A stretch of 64,000 nucleotides of DNA from Pseudoclavibacter sp. RFBB5. GTDB taxonomy: Bacteria; Actinomycetota; Actinomycetes; Actinomycetales; Microbacteriaceae. The stretch is from assembly GCF_002931555.1 (NCBI RefSeq), contig NZ_PSTZ01000006.1, positions 1 through 64,000 of the forward strand, read 5' to 3'. A program made the position numbers and the translations under genes. Under the pieces are notes generated by a model. The model made no database searches. It was not told the origin of the DNA and was given only the letters and a program-made list of their open reading frames with translations. How positions within the stretch are numbered: position 1 is the stretch's first letter; the number at the start of each line of letters is the position of its first letter. This document shows, piece by piece, positions 16,322-26,778 of the stretch.

Positions 16322-18463
16322 ATGGGCGGGATCATCCGATTCATCACCGGCAAGGCGAGTGGTGCGATCGTCATCGCCGTCTTCGTCGCCCTCAGCGGCC
16401 TCGCGTTCTTCTGGGGCTCGGGCGAGAGCGGAGACGTGGCACCGGCGGGCGACCTGCCCGCATCTGCCGAGTCGGCGAAGGTGGAGGAGGCGCTCGCATC
16501 CTTCGAGACCGAGGACAGCTCGGCCGCGCTGTTCGTGTTCCATCGTGAGGGTGAGGCGCTCACGCCCGACGACCTCGCCGCCGTCGCCGCGGCCAGCCCC
16601 GGCATCGCCGAAGCGGCCGGAGTCGAGGCCCTGCCGCCCGCCTTCCCGGCCGAAGACGGCGAGGCCATGATCCTCACGGTGCCCCTGGACGCCACGAGCG
16701 ACGTGGAAGCGCAGTCCGCGCGGGCCGAAGCGCTCCGCGCCGCAGCGGCAGACGGACTCCCAGATGGTCTGGTCCCGGTCATGACCGGGCCCGAGGGCTT
16801 CGCCGTCGACATCGCAGCCGTCTTCGAGGGCGCCAACTTCACGCTGCTCACCGTCACCGTGCTCGTCGTGGCCTTCCTCCTCATCGTCACCTACCGCAGC
16901 CCGGTGCTCTGGCTCATCCCGCTCTCCGTCGTCGGTCTCGCCGACGGCGTCGCGGGGATCGTCTCGACCCGCATCGTTGGCGCCTTCGATCTGACGATGG
17001 ATGCATCGATCAAGGGCATCCTGTCAGTGCTCGTCTTCGGCGCTGGCACGAACTACGCCCTCCTTCTCATCGCCAGGTACCGCGACGAGCTCCGCGTCTC
17101 GGAAGACCGGCGCGAGGCCATGGCAACGGCGCTTCGCGGAGCCGGTCCCGCCATCATCGCCAGCGGTGGCACTGTCGCGCTGAGCCTGGCGACGCTGCTC
17201 TTCGCCTCGCTCGGCGGCAACGTCGTGCTCGGCCTGGCCTGCGCCATCGGAGTGGTCGTGGCGATGGCCTTCGCGCTCGCGCTCCTGCCAGCGACGCTCG
17301 TGCTGTTCCCCCGAGGGATCTTCTGGCCGGTGGTGCCTCGAGTCGGCGACGACCAGCACGGCAAGGGGTTCTGGTTCAAGCTCGGCACGGGCGTCTCGAA
17401 GCGTCCGGCCGTCGTGGCTGGAGCAGGAATCGTCGTGCTCATCGCGCTCGCGGCCATCGCGCCGAGCATCAAGGTCGGCCTCGCGCAGACGGAGCGCTTC
17501 ACGTCGACACCGGAGGCGGTCGTCGGTCAGGAGCTGCTCAACGACCACTTCCCCGACCTGGCTGGAGCCCCCGCGATCGTCGTCTCGAAGGCTGACCAGG
17601 CGGAGGCGGTGGCGCAGCGAGCTGCTGAGATCGACGGCGTCGCGTCGGCGGCGGTGGGCGATACCAATGGAACTCTGACGCGCATCGACGTCGCCCTCTC
17701 GTCTCCTGCGGAGACCGAGGAAGCGCTCGCCACGGTTGAACGGTTGCGCGCCGAGCTGTCACAGGTCGACGGGGCGAAGGCCATCGTGGGAGGGCTCGAC
17801 GCGCAGGCGCTTGACGAGCAGGCCGCCCAGGACCGCGACCAGCTCCTGCTGTTCCCGTTGATCCTCGCCGTCGTCTTCGTCGTGCTCCTGCTGCTGCTGC
17901 GCTCTCTGGTGGCGCCGATTCTGCTCCTGCTGACCGTCGTCGGCTCATTCTTCGCCTCAGTTGGGGCGAGCTGGCTCCTGTTCACCAACGTCTTCGGCTT
18001 CCCGGCCCTCGACACGTCCGTGCTGCTGTTCAGCTTCCTGTTCCTCGTCGCCCTCGGTGTCGACTACAACATCTTCCTCGTGACGAGGGCACGCGAGGAG
18101 GCCGCGAAGCACGGCACGAGGGATGGCATGATCCGCTCCCTGTCGGCGACGGGCGGGGTTATCACGAGCGCCGGGATCCTGCTGGCCGCGGTCTTCGCCG
18201 CGCTCGGTGTGCTGCCGCTCATCACGCTCACCCAGATCGGCATCATCGTCTGCGTCGGTGTCCTGCTCGACACCCTGCTGGTGCGCACGGTGATCGTGCC
18301 CGCGCTTGCGTTCCTGACTGGGGACCGCTTCTGGTGGCCGAGCAAGGGGCCCCTCGGCGGCAGGCACCCGGCTCACGCGAAACCGGCGCACGCCGCTTCG
18401 GCGCGGGATGCATCGGTGCATGAGGGATCCAGCCCGTCCGAACCGGCGCACGCCAAGCCGTAG
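16322..18463 (+). CDS. MMPL-family (RND-type) membrane transporter
   Basis: About 713 residues in the two-repeat RND layout: a TM helix at the N-terminus (AIVIAVFVALSGLAFFW), a large extracytoplasmic loop, five to six TM helices, a second loop (about 380-510) and a final TM bundle. Diagnostic motifs are GAGTNYALLLIARYRDEL in half one and LGVDYNIFLVTRAREE in half two, with the conserved N/D-Y proton-relay residues. Such proteins export lipids or hydrophobic drugs using the proton gradient. ATG 16322 has AGGCGG at seven bases; GTG 16301 is an alternative. The C-terminal 30 residues are Ala/His/Pro-rich (PAHAKPAHAASA) and disordered. Divergent MarR partner implies inducible expression. Confidence 0.88.
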   Translation: MGGIIRFITGKASGAIVIAVFVALSGLAFFWGSGESGDVAPAGDLPASAESAKVEEALASFETEDSSAALFVFHREGEALTPDDLAAVAAASPGIAEAAGVEALPPAFPAEDGEAMILTVPLDATSDVEAQSARAEALRAAAADGLPDGLVPVMTGPEGFAVDIAAVFEGANFTLLTVTVLVVAFLLIVTYRSPVLWLIPLSVVGLADGVAGIVSTRIVGAFDLTMDASIKGILSVLVFGAGTNYALLLIARYRDELRVSEDRREAMATALRGAGPAIIASGGTVALSLATLLFASLGGNVVLGLACAIGVVVAMAFALALLPATLVLFPRGIFWPVVPRVGDDQHGKGFWFKLGTGVSKRPAVVAGAGIVVLIALAAIAPSIKVGLAQTERFTSTPEAVVGQELLNDHFPDLAGAPAIVVSKADQAEAVAQRAAEIDGVASAAVGDTNGTLTRIDVALSSPAETEEALATVERLRAELSQVDGAKAIVGGLDAQALDEQAAQDRDQLLLFPLILAVVFVVLLLLLRSLVAPILLLLTVVGSFFASVGASWLLFTNVFGFPALDTSVLLFSFLFLVALGVDYNIFLVTRAREEAAKHGTRDGMIRSLSATGGVITSAGILLAAVFAALGVLPLITLTQIGIIVCVGVLLDTLLVRTVIVPALAFLTGDRFWWPSKGPLGGRHPAHAKPAHAASARDASVHEGSSPSEPAHAKP

Positions 18464-18502
18464 GAGTTGTCCGGGTCGCCGCCAGCTCTCCGGGTGGCGA
18501 CC

Positions 18503-18508
18503 TACGAT
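18503..18508 (+). promoter_or_regulatory. -10 element, leaderless xerC
   Basis: TACGAT followed by GGTCGCC and ATG 18516. Nearly the same TANNATGGTCGSC pattern precedes the genes at 26779 and 29780. Confidence 0.5.
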
Positions 18509-18515
18509 GGTCGCC

Positions 18516-19421
18516 ATGCAGGAGCTCTCGCATGCGGTCGACACGTACCTGCGTTCGCTGCGCGCCGAGCGCGGGTTGTCCCCTCGGACGGTCCAGGCGT
18601 ATGCCAGCGATCTGAGTCTGCTGCTCGACTCGTGCGAGCACCAGGGTGTGGATGCCTTGGACGGGCTCACGTTGGAGGTCTTCCGCGACGTGTTGTGGCA
18701 GCAGACGCAGGCGGGCAAGGCTGCGTCGAGCCTTGCTCGGATGGCGGCCTCGTTCCGGGGGTTCACGTCATGGCTCGAGGAGACGGGCCGCGGTGCGGAC
18801 TCTGCTCGTCGCCTGAAGAGCCCGAAGGCTGGCTCGACTCTGCCTCGGGTGGTGTCGGCAGAGGGGATGCGGGGCATCCTCGATGCGCTCGCGGATCGCG
18901 CGTCGAGCGGTGACCCTGTTGAGGTGCGTGACCTCGCGATCATCGAGCTGCTCTACGCGTCCGGCATCCGCGTCTCGGAGTGCTGTTCGCTGGACGTCGG
19001 CGCCGTCGATCTCGGTCGGCGGGTCGTCAGGGTCGTCGGGAAGGGGGACAAGGAGCGTGTTGTCCCCTTCGGTGCTCACGCCGCGAAGGCGATCGATGGG
19101 TGGCTCTCGTCTGGTCGACCGTTGCTGGAGCAGCCTCAGTCTGGCGGGGCCCTGTTCTTGGGTGTGCGCGGTGGGCGAATGGATGCTCGCACGGTGTACG
19201 CCCTCTCCCGGGAGGTGCTCGGGGCCGCGCCCGGCGGGGGGCCGTCTGGCCCGCACACGTTCCGACACACGGCGGCGACACATCTGCTTGACGGGGGAGC
19301 CGACCTGCGGGCCGTGCAGGAGATCCTCGGTCACTCTGATCTCGGGACGACGCAGATCTACACGCACGTCTCGGCCGATCGGCTGAGGGCGTCGTACGTG
19401 CAGGCGCATCCACGAGCCTGA
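18516..19421 (+). CDS. xerC: Tyrosine recombinase XerC
   Basis: Site-specific recombinase that resolves chromosome dimers at dif with XerD. 301 residues. N-terminal SAM-like core-binding domain (LRSLRAERGLSPRTVQAYASDL); the catalytic domain shows Arg in YASGIRVSECCSLD, Lys in VGKGDKERVVPFG, His-x-x-Arg in PHTFRHTAATHLL, His in ILGHSDLGTTQ and the nucleophile Tyr in IYTHVSADRL. ATG 18516 is chosen because TACGAT ends seven bases upstream; ATG 18507 is the alternative. The dprA-xerC neighbourhood is typical of actinobacteria. Convergent with the LAQTG surface gene across a repeat-rich gap. Confidence 0.92.
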   Translation: MQELSHAVDTYLRSLRAERGLSPRTVQAYASDLSLLLDSCEHQGVDALDGLTLEVFRDVLWQQTQAGKAASSLARMAASFRGFTSWLEETGRGADSARRLKSPKAGSTLPRVVSAEGMRGILDALADRASSGDPVEVRDLAIIELLYASGIRVSECCSLDVGAVDLGRRVVRVVGKGDKERVVPFGAHAAKAIDGWLSSGRPLLEQPQSGGALFLGVRGGRMDARTVYALSREVLGAAPGGGPSGPHTFRHTAATHLLDGGADLRAVQEILGHSDLGTTQIYTHVSADRLRASYVQAHPRA

Positions 19422-19792
19422 ACGGCCGGACCGGTGCTGCGCGTGCTCAGATGATGATGTCGTTCGCGTTCGCGTTCGCGTCCGCGTCCGAGTCTGGGGC
19501 AGTCGTCTGGCGCCTTCGTCTGCGTTCGCATCCGTGTCCGTGTCCGTGTCCGCGTCTGCGTCTGCATCTGCGGCTGACGTTCGCGTCCGCAGGTTCTGGT
19601 GTTCGAGAGGGCGAGGGGGGCATGCGCGGAGCCGCGACGGCTGGGGTCGTCCGTCGCGGCGCGCATGCGCGGGTGTGTCTCTCATTCTGGGTGTGGCGCC
19701 TCCCTTCCCGGGCTGGGCCCGCGGTCTGCTCGCTTGGCTGGCGTGGGCTGGGGCCTTCGAGCGCGTCCGTTCGGCAGTGCTCGTGAGGGGTG
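19422..19792. other. 371-bp convergent gap with no credible gene
   Basis: Lies between the stops of xerC and the surface protein gene. Its left half is a degenerate hexanucleotide repeat (19462-19590); the right half has no recognisable gene, promoter or strong hairpin. Frames open in this gap translate to dipeptide-repeat artefacts. Confidence 0.6.
19462..19590. repeat. Degenerate hexanucleotide repeat array, non-coding
   Basis: Units of the form GTYYGC/GTCCGT: GTTCGC x3 and GTCCGC/GTCCGA at 19462-19491, then a second cluster of about ten units (GCATCC, GTGTCC, GTCTGC variants) at 19517-19590. The same 6-bp periodicity occurs in the coding arrays of the neighbouring surface protein gene, hinting at a common origin. 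Confidence 0.6.
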
Positions 19793-21337
<1,545 letters not shown>

Positions 21338-21377
21338 GTGGTGCCTTTCTGGTGGAGATGGTGTGGTCACCGGCTGT

Positions 21378-21941
21378 TCACCGGTAGAGGGGGAGCAGGA
21401 CTGCGGCCCTCGGGCGGAGGGCGTCGAAGTACGGCGCGGGGTCGAGGTAGGCGCCCTCCTGGCGCAGCCCCACGTGCAGTGCGCCCTCCGGCGTATGTCG
21501 GTGATCGGGACTGAGCGTGCCGATGCGCTGCCCGGCCAGGACCGGAGCCCCCGGGTGGAGGTCGGAGACGACCGGCTCGTAGCTCGTCAGCGCTCCATCG
21601 GCATGCTGGATCGAGAGCACCGGGCGGTCGACGACGAAGCCGCTGAACCTGACGACCCCTGCCGCCGGGGCGACGACCTCGCTCCCGGGTTCGGCGGCGA
21701 TGTCGATGCCGCGGTGACCGGGGCCATACGGGGTGTCGAGTGCAAACGGGCGCGTGACCTGGGGTGAGGCCTCGACGGGCCACCGCCACCCGCCCGGCTC
21801 GCCCGAGACGTGCGGTGCCGTCATCAGGTTCGTGCTGCCGATGAGAACCGTGATGAACAGCACTCGGAGGATCCGGGCCCTGCGGGTGGTGATCTGTCGG
21901 AGCGGCGATGGGCGGTGCATGCAGTCATGGTGCTTGCCCAC
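21378..21941 (-). CDS. Exported M23/LytM-fold protein, probably non-catalytic
   Basis: 187 residues with an uncleaved or signal-type TM near residues 22-42 and a LytM fold. Zinc ligands His and Asp are present in [10 protein letters not shown] (H76, D80), with the third ligand His in GALHVGLR (H156). The two catalytic histidines of LytM enzymes appear lost: the usual Y-x-H-L reads YEPV (121-124) and the first His of HxH is Ala154. It may therefore act as a regulator or peptidoglycan binder rather than an endopeptidase. A GTG at 21941 is used; ATG 21920 is an alternative start. The position just upstream of and divergent from rpsB is common in related bacteria. Confidence 0.82.
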   Translation of the reverse strand: MGKHHDCMHRPSPLRQITTRRARILRVLFITVLIGSTNLMTAPHVSGEPGGWRWPVEASPQVTRPFALDTPYGPGHRGIDIAAEPGSEVVAPAAGVVRFSGFVVDRPVLSIQHADGALTSYEPVVSDLHPGAPVLAGQRIGTLSPDHRHTPEGALHVGLRQEGAYLDPAPYFDALRPRAAVLLPLYR

Positions 21942-22027
21942 GAAGCAGCTCGACGGGTGAGGTCAGCTGCCTGTGGACGACACCTGTCCCCAGGCGCGGG
22001 AACAACGGAGTCGAGCGTGCCCCGCTG

Positions 22028-22056
22028 TTCCGCGCGACACTCCGCGTGTGTAGACT
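22028..22056 (+). promoter_or_regulatory. rpsB promoter
   Basis: TTCCGC (22028-22033), 17-bp spacer, TAGACT (22051-22056). It predicts a leader of about 165 nt for rpsB-tsf. Confidence 0.5.
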
Positions 22057-22065
22057 GTGCCCAGC

Positions 22066-22082
22066 AGCCCGCCCAGCGGGCT
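22066..22082 (+). promoter_or_regulatory. Hairpin at the 5' end of the rpsB leader
   Basis: Perfect 7-bp stem AGCCCGC / GCGGGCT with a 3-nt loop, close to the predicted transcription start. A possible S2 binding or mRNA-stability element in a leader of about 165 nt. I cannot match it to a known ribosomal leader. Confidence 0.4.
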
Positions 22083-22229
22083 GACTTCGCGTGCCCATCG
22101 AGGCGTGCATCCATCGGTCTCTCGCATTGCGGTGTGAGAGCGGATGCGCGTTGGGTACCAGGCTGTGCGGCCGCCGGTCGCAGAGAACAACCGCGCGCAG
22201 CAATGCGCATTCCACAAGGGAGAACGACC

Positions 22230-23120
22230 ATGGCAGTCGTCACCATTCGCCAGCTGCTCGACAGCGGCGTCCACTTCGGGCACCAGACCCGTCGCTGGAA
22301 CCCGAAGATGAAGCGCTTCATCTTCACCGAGCGCAGCGGCATCTACATCATCGACCTCCAGCAGTCGCTGGGTTACATCGATGCTGCATTCGACTTCGTC
22401 AAGGAGACGGTCGCCCACGGCGGCACCATCCTCTTCGTCGGCACGAAGAAGCAGGCACAGGAGTCGATCTCCGAGCAGGCGACGCGCGTGGGCCAGCCCT
22501 ACGTGAACCAGCGCTGGCTCGGTGGCCTCCTCACCAACTTCGGCACCGTCCAGAAGCGCCTCAACCGTCTCAAGGAGCTCGACCTCGTCGACTTCGACGA
22601 CACGACCCGCGGCTTCACCAAGAAGGAACTCCTCATCCAGCGTCGCGAGCGTGACAAGCTCGAGAAGTCGCTCGGTGGTATCCGCAACCTCTCGAAGACG
22701 CCTTCGGCGCTCTGGGTTGTCGACACCAAGAAGGAGCACCTCGCGATCGACGAGGCCAAGAAGCTCGGCATCCCCGTCATCGCGATCCTCGACACGAACT
22801 GCGACCCGGACGACGTCAACTACCCGATCCCGGGCAACGACGACGCCATCCGCTCCGTTGCACTGCTCACGCGAATCATCGCTGACGCCGCAGCTGAGGG
22901 CCTGATCCAGCGCCACCAGAAGCCGACCGAGGGCCAGACCGAGGTCGAGCCGCTCGCAGAGTGGGAGAGCGACCTGCTGCAGGGCGACGCTCCTGCCGCT
23001 GAGGCCGTCGTCGAGGCACCTGCCGAAGCCGCTGAGGCCGAGGCAGCAGCTGAGCCCGCAGAGGCAACCGAGGCCGCTGAAGCGGTCGAGGCTGTCGAAG
23101 CCGTCGAAGAGTCCAAGTAA
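22230..23120 (+). CDS. rpsB: 30S ribosomal protein S2
   Basis: Late-assembling 30S protein. 296 residues: the S2 core (about 1-245) with [52 protein letters not shown] and [23 protein letters not shown] (the latter part of the core), plus an Ala/Glu-rich tail of about 45 residues ([19 protein letters not shown]) that is longer than usual. Start ATG 22230 has AAGGGAGAA upstream; longer in-frame upstream sequence is unrelated. tsf follows after 27 nt, the universal rpsB-tsf arrangement. Confidence 0.97.
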   Translation: MAVVTIRQLLDSGVHFGHQTRRWNPKMKRFIFTERSGIYIIDLQQSLGYIDAAFDFVKETVAHGGTILFVGTKKQAQESISEQATRVGQPYVNQRWLGGLLTNFGTVQKRLNRLKELDLVDFDDTTRGFTKKELLIQRRERDKLEKSLGGIRNLSKTPSALWVVDTKKEHLAIDEAKKLGIPVIAILDTNCDPDDVNYPIPGNDDAIRSVALLTRIIADAAAEGLIQRHQKPTEGQTEVEPLAEWESDLLQGDAPAAEAVVEAPAEAAEAEAAAEPAEATEAAEAVEAVEAVEESK

Positions 23121-23147
23121 CTTCAAGCACTAGGGAGAACCCCACAC

Positions 23148-23978
23148 ATGGCTAACTTCACCCTCGCTGATGTCAAGGAGCTGCGCGAGCAGCTCGGTAC
23201 TGGCATGGTCGACACGAAGAAGGCGCTCGAAGAGGCCGACGGCGACAAGGAAAAGGCCGTCGAGATCCTCCGCCTCAAGGGTGCGAAGGGCAACGCGAAG
23301 CGCGCTGACCGCTCCACCAGTGAAGGCCTCGTCGCCGCGAAGGACAACGGAAACGGCACCGCGACGCTCATCGAGCTCGCAACCGAGACCGACTTCGTGG
23401 CGAAGGGCGACAAGTTCATCGCCCTCTCCGAGAAGGTGCTCGATGCTGTGGCCGCCGCTGGCGCGTCGACCCTCGAGGAGGCGCTCGCCGCCCCCGTCGA
23501 CGGGACGACCGTCAAGGAGACCATCGACGGCGTCGCTGCGATCCTCGGCGAGAAGATGGAGCTCCGCAAGGTGGCCCTCCTCAAGGGAGCCAACTTCGAG
23601 ATCTACCTGCACCGCACCTCGCAGGACCTGCCACCGCAGGTCGGCGTCGTCGTGGCGTACGAGGGCGACGACGCGGCTACGGCTCGCGGCATCGCTCAGC
23701 ACATCGCGATGTTCGACCCGCAGTACCTCACTCGTGAGGACGTTCCTGCCGAGGCAATCGACAAGGAGCGGGTCATCGTCGAGGAGATCTCGCGGAGCGA
23801 GGGCAAGCCTGAGGCCGCTCTTCCGAAGATCATCGAAGGTCGCCTGACCGGCTTCTTCAAGCAGATCGTGCTCCTCGAGCAGGACTACGCTCGCGACAAC
23901 AAGCAGACCGTGAAGAAGATCGCTGACGCCGCAAACGTCAACGTCGTCGACTTCGGTCGCATTCGCGTCGGCGCGTAA
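23148..23978 (+). CDS. tsf: Translation elongation factor Ts
   Basis: Nucleotide exchange factor for EF-Tu. 276 residues, normal for the family. N-terminal UBA-like [26 protein letters not shown], the core signature [18 protein letters not shown], and the dimerisation/coiled-coil regions ([12 protein letters not shown]-type, [20 protein letters not shown] at the C-terminus). AGGGAGAA precedes ATG 23148. A strong terminator follows 20 nt after the stop, ending the rpsB-tsf operon. Confidence 0.97.
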   Translation: MANFTLADVKELREQLGTGMVDTKKALEEADGDKEKAVEILRLKGAKGNAKRADRSTSEGLVAAKDNGNGTATLIELATETDFVAKGDKFIALSEKVLDAVAAAGASTLEEALAAPVDGTTVKETIDGVAAILGEKMELRKVALLKGANFEIYLHRTSQDLPPQVGVVVAYEGDDAATARGIAQHIAMFDPQYLTREDVPAEAIDKERVIVEEISRSEGKPEAALPKIIEGRLTGFFKQIVLLEQDYARDNKQTVKKIADAANVNVVDFGRIRVGA

Positions 23979-23998
23979 CGCCAGACGTTCACGAATTC

Positions 23999-24026
23999 GG
24001 GGCCGGATGCAGCAGCATCCGGCCCC
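23999..24026 (+). terminator. rpsB-tsf terminator
   Basis: Perfect 12-bp stem GGGGCCGGATGC / GCATCCGGCCCC with AGCA loop, followed by GTTTCG. Confidence 0.85.
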
Positions 24027-24089
24027 GTTTCGCGTCTCCGACCACCGGCGGAGGCGCCCGCCTGAGACGTGCGCCCGCTCGGCACAAGG

Positions 24090-24095
24090 TAGGCT
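24090..24095 (+). promoter_or_regulatory. Candidate -10 of pyrH
   Basis: TAGGCT about 35 bp before ATG 24130, giving a leader of about 28 nt containing the CAAGGAG ribosome site. No convincing -35. Confidence 0.35.
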
Positions 24096-24129
24096 CGTGG
24101 ACGATCAGCGACCCCCACAAGGAGCACAC

Positions 24130-24855
24130 ATGTCACCACAGGCCCCGCGCAGACGCGTTCTCCTCAAGCTCTCTGGCGAAGCGTTCGGTGCAGGCAAGAT
24201 GGGTGTTGATCCCGAGGTGCTCACGAGCATCTCCAAGGAGATCGCCGCTGCCGCACGCGACGTGGAAGTCGCCATCGTCGTCGGCGGCGGGAACTTCTTC
24301 CGCGGAGCTCAGCTCGCCAACGCCGGCATGGACCGCGCACGAGCCGACTACATGGGCATGCTCGGCACCGTCATGAACGCCCTCGCGCTGCAGGACTTCA
24401 TCGAGCAGGCAGGAACCCCGGCCCGCGTCCAGTCGGCGATCGAGATGCGCCAGGTCGCAGAACCGTACATCCCGCTGCGCTCGAAGCGCCACATGGAGAA
24501 GGGTCGCGTCGTCATCTTCGGTGCGGGTGCGGGCCTCCCGTACTTCTCCACCGACACGGTTGCCGCTCAGCGCGCCCTGGAGGTCGGCGCAGACGTGGTG
24601 CTGGTTGCGAAGAACGGCGTCGACGGCGTCTACACCGCCGACCCGCGACGCGACGAGACCGCGGAGCTCCTCCACTCGGTCACCTACCAGGATGCGCTCC
24701 AGCGCGGCCTCAAGGTCGTCGACTCCACGGCCTTCAGCCTCTGCATGGACAACGGCATGGACATGCGAGTGTTCGGCATGAGCCCCGAGGGCAACATCGC
24801 CCGCGCGATCCTGGGCGAGGACATCGGAACGCTCGTCACGTCGAGCCTCGACTAG
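24130..24855 (+). CDS. pyrH: Uridylate kinase
   Basis: UMP to UDP phosphorylation, committed to pyrimidine nucleotide supply; bacterial PyrH is an amino-acid-kinase-fold hexamer. 241 residues. [16 protein letters not shown] start, [20 protein letters not shown] (about 57), [32 protein letters not shown] (about 137) and [19 protein letters not shown] 24130 with CAAGGAG upstream. The next gene is frr; pyrH-frr-cdsA order is conserved, but a separate frr promoter is visible. Confidence 0.97.
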   Translation: MSPQAPRRRVLLKLSGEAFGAGKMGVDPEVLTSISKEIAAAARDVEVAIVVGGGNFFRGAQLANAGMDRARADYMGMLGTVMNALALQDFIEQAGTPARVQSAIEMRQVAEPYIPLRSKRHMEKGRVVIFGAGAGLPYFSTDTVAAQRALEVGADVVLVAKNGVDGVYTADPRRDETAELLHSVTYQDALQRGLKVVDSTAFSLCMDNGMDMRVFGMSPEGNIARAILGEDIGTLVTSSLD

Positions 24856-24942
24856 CCGCCGCCCGCCAGACACCGTCACCCCGCGACAATTTCGTCAGCG
24901 CGCCGCGCCCTCGCGCGTAGCGTGCGCATCCCGCCACCTCGG

Positions 24943-24948
24943 TAGAAT
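24943..24948 (+). promoter_or_regulatory. -10 element of frr
   Basis: TAGAAT about 30 bp before the frr GTG, giving a leader of about 22 nt with a GAAAGGA ribosome site. The -35 is poor. Confidence 0.5.
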
Positions 24949-24977
24949 GATGCAGAACGCCCTGGAAAGGACACCCC

Positions 24978-25532
24978 GTGATCAACGACGTGCTCACCGA
25001 GACCAAAGACAAGATGGCGAAGGCTGTCGACCACGCGAAGGAAGACTTCTCCACGGTGCGGACGGGGCGTGCGAACCCGCAGCTCTTCACGAAGATCCCC
25101 GTCGACTACTACGGAACGGCCACGCCGCTCGAGCAGCTCGCGTCCATCGCGGTGCCCGAGGCCCGTGTGCTGGTCATCACGCCCTACGACAAGTCGGCGC
25201 TGAAGGAGATCGAGAAGGCGATCGTCTCCCGCCCGAACCTCGGCGTGACGCCGAGCAACGACGGCAACCTCATCCGCGTCGTCATGCCGGAGCTCACGGC
25301 GGACCGTCGCAAGGAGTACGTGAAGCTGGTGCAGACGAAGGCGGAGGAAGCTCGCGTCGCTGTCCGCAACATCCGTCGCAAGGCGAAGACCGACCTCGAA
25401 GCTCTCAAGGATGAGGTCGGCGAAGACGACATCACTCGCGGCGAGAAGGAACTCGAGACGTTCACGAAGGCGCACATCGACCGCATCGACGAGGCTTCCA
25501 AGCACAAGGAAGCCGAGCTCCTCGAGGTCTAA
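24978..25532 (+). CDS. frr: Ribosome recycling factor
   Basis: Splits post-termination ribosomes with EF-G. 184 residues, exactly the family size. Seen: [63 protein letters not shown], and the long-helix region [20 protein letters not shown]. Start GTG 24978 after GAAAGGA. cdsA begins 6 nt after the stop. Confidence 0.97.
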   Translation: MINDVLTETKDKMAKAVDHAKEDFSTVRTGRANPQLFTKIPVDYYGTATPLEQLASIAVPEARVLVITPYDKSALKEIEKAIVSRPNLGVTPSNDGNLIRVVMPELTADRRKEYVKLVQTKAEEARVAVRNIRRKAKTDLEALKDEVGEDDITRGEKELETFTKAHIDRIDEASKHKEAELLEV

Positions 25533-25538
25533 TCACTC

Positions 25539-26723
25539 GTGTCGACGACTGGGAGTGACGGGGTGGACCCCGGCGAACGTCCGGACCCGGAGGTCCGGGA
25601 CTCGGCGACGGAGCCCGAAGCGCATGACACGTCAAGCGCCTTCGGTCCGGCGGCCGGTGAGGGCAACGCGGAGCCCGTCGTCGGGGACCCGATGGCATCT
25701 CGTGAGCTCCCCACCCTCTCTGACGGCGAGCTGGCCCCGCCGCTGGCGCCGCTCCGCTCCCAGTCTCGGCTCGGTGACACCGGCGCGAACATCCTCCACG
25801 ACCTGGAGTCGAGGGCCCAGAACGCGCGCACGCAGGTGCGAGAGCAACGCGACAAGCTGCGCGCGCGCAATGACGCGATCAACGCCCGCAGCGGGCGCAA
25901 CCTGGCCTTCGCCGTGCTGTTCGGGGTGGTGCTCGGCGCGCTGCTGCTGTCGAGCCTGATCTTCATCAAAGAGCTCTTCATCCCGTTCGCGATCGCCATG
26001 GTCGTCTTCGCGACGATCGAGCTGGCGAGCGCGATGCGCGGAGCAGGACGTGACGTGCCGCGCATCCCGCTCGTGGCCGCGGCGGTCGCCATCATCCCCG
26101 CCGCCTACTTCCTCGAGGTCGTCGGGCAATGGATCGCGCTGCTGGTCGGCGTGTTCGTCGTCACCGTGTGGCGGCTCGTCGAAGCCTCCGTCTCCAAGGA
26201 CCGCCCGCCCCGGAAAGCGGTCTGGGCTGATTTCCTCGCCGCGGCGCTGATCCTCATCTACGTCTCGTACCTGGGCTCGTTCACGGTGCTCCTGACAGCT
26301 CAGGAAGACGGCCAATGGTGGGTGCTCGGCTTCCTCATCATCGTCGTGGCGGTCGACGTCGGCGCGTACGTCTTCGGGCTCAACTTCGGCAAGCACAAGC
26401 TCGCGCCGAAGATCAGCCCCGGGAAGACCTGGGAGGGCTTCGCGGGTGCGGCGCTGACGTCCGTGGTCGTCGGCATCCTCGTGAGCCTGTTCCTCCTCGA
26501 CCAGCAATGGTGGTTCGGCCTCATCATGGGCCCGCTGCTGCTGATCACCGCGACCGCCGGAGATCTCACGGAGTCGATGATCAAGCGCGACCTGAAGATC
26601 AAGGACATGAGCTCCTGGCTGCCGGGTCACGGTGGGTTCTTCGACCGCATCGACTCGATCCTGCCATCGGGTGCCATGGCGTTCGCCCTCTATTTCTGGA
26701 GCGCCGACTCGACGCTCTGGTAG
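25539..26723 (+). CDS. cdsA: Phosphatidate cytidylyltransferase
   Basis: Makes CDP-diacylglycerol for phospholipid synthesis. 394 residues, longer than the usual 270-300 because of an acidic, disordered N-terminal extension of about 120 residues (DPGERPDPEVRDSATEPE). Eight or so TM helices follow (FAVLFGVVLGALLLSSL onward). The CdsA signature is near the C-terminus: DLTESMIKRDLKIKDMSSWL then PGHGGFFDRIDSI, with the Mg-binding acidic residues. VAVDVGAYVFGLNFGKHKL and SPGKTWEGFAGA are also typical. GTG 25539, with TCTAAT five bases upstream in the frr stop region, could also be leaderless. Confidence 0.95.
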   Translation: MSTTGSDGVDPGERPDPEVRDSATEPEAHDTSSAFGPAAGEGNAEPVVGDPMASRELPTLSDGELAPPLAPLRSQSRLGDTGANILHDLESRAQNARTQVREQRDKLRARNDAINARSGRNLAFAVLFGVVLGALLLSSLIFIKELFIPFAIAMVVFATIELASAMRGAGRDVPRIPLVAAAVAIIPAAYFLEVVGQWIALLVGVFVVTVWRLVEASVSKDRPPRKAVWADFLAAALILIYVSYLGSFTVLLTAQEDGQWWVLGFLIIVVAVDVGAYVFGLNFGKHKLAPKISPGKTWEGFAGAALTSVVVGILVSLFLLDQQWWFGLIMGPLLLITATAGDLTESMIKRDLKIKDMSSWLPGHGGFFDRIDSILPSGAMAFALYFWSADSTLW

Positions 26724-26765
26724 TGCCCCGCCGGGGAGCCTGCGCCATGTTCGCTCACGATGCGG

Positions 26766-26771
26766 CAGAAT
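26766..26771 (+). promoter_or_regulatory. -10 element, leaderless start of the 26779 gene
   Basis: CAGAAT followed by GGTCGGC and GTG 26779. The 7-nt spacer is identical to that of the 29780 gene. Confidence 0.5.
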
Positions 26772-26778
26772 GGTCGGC

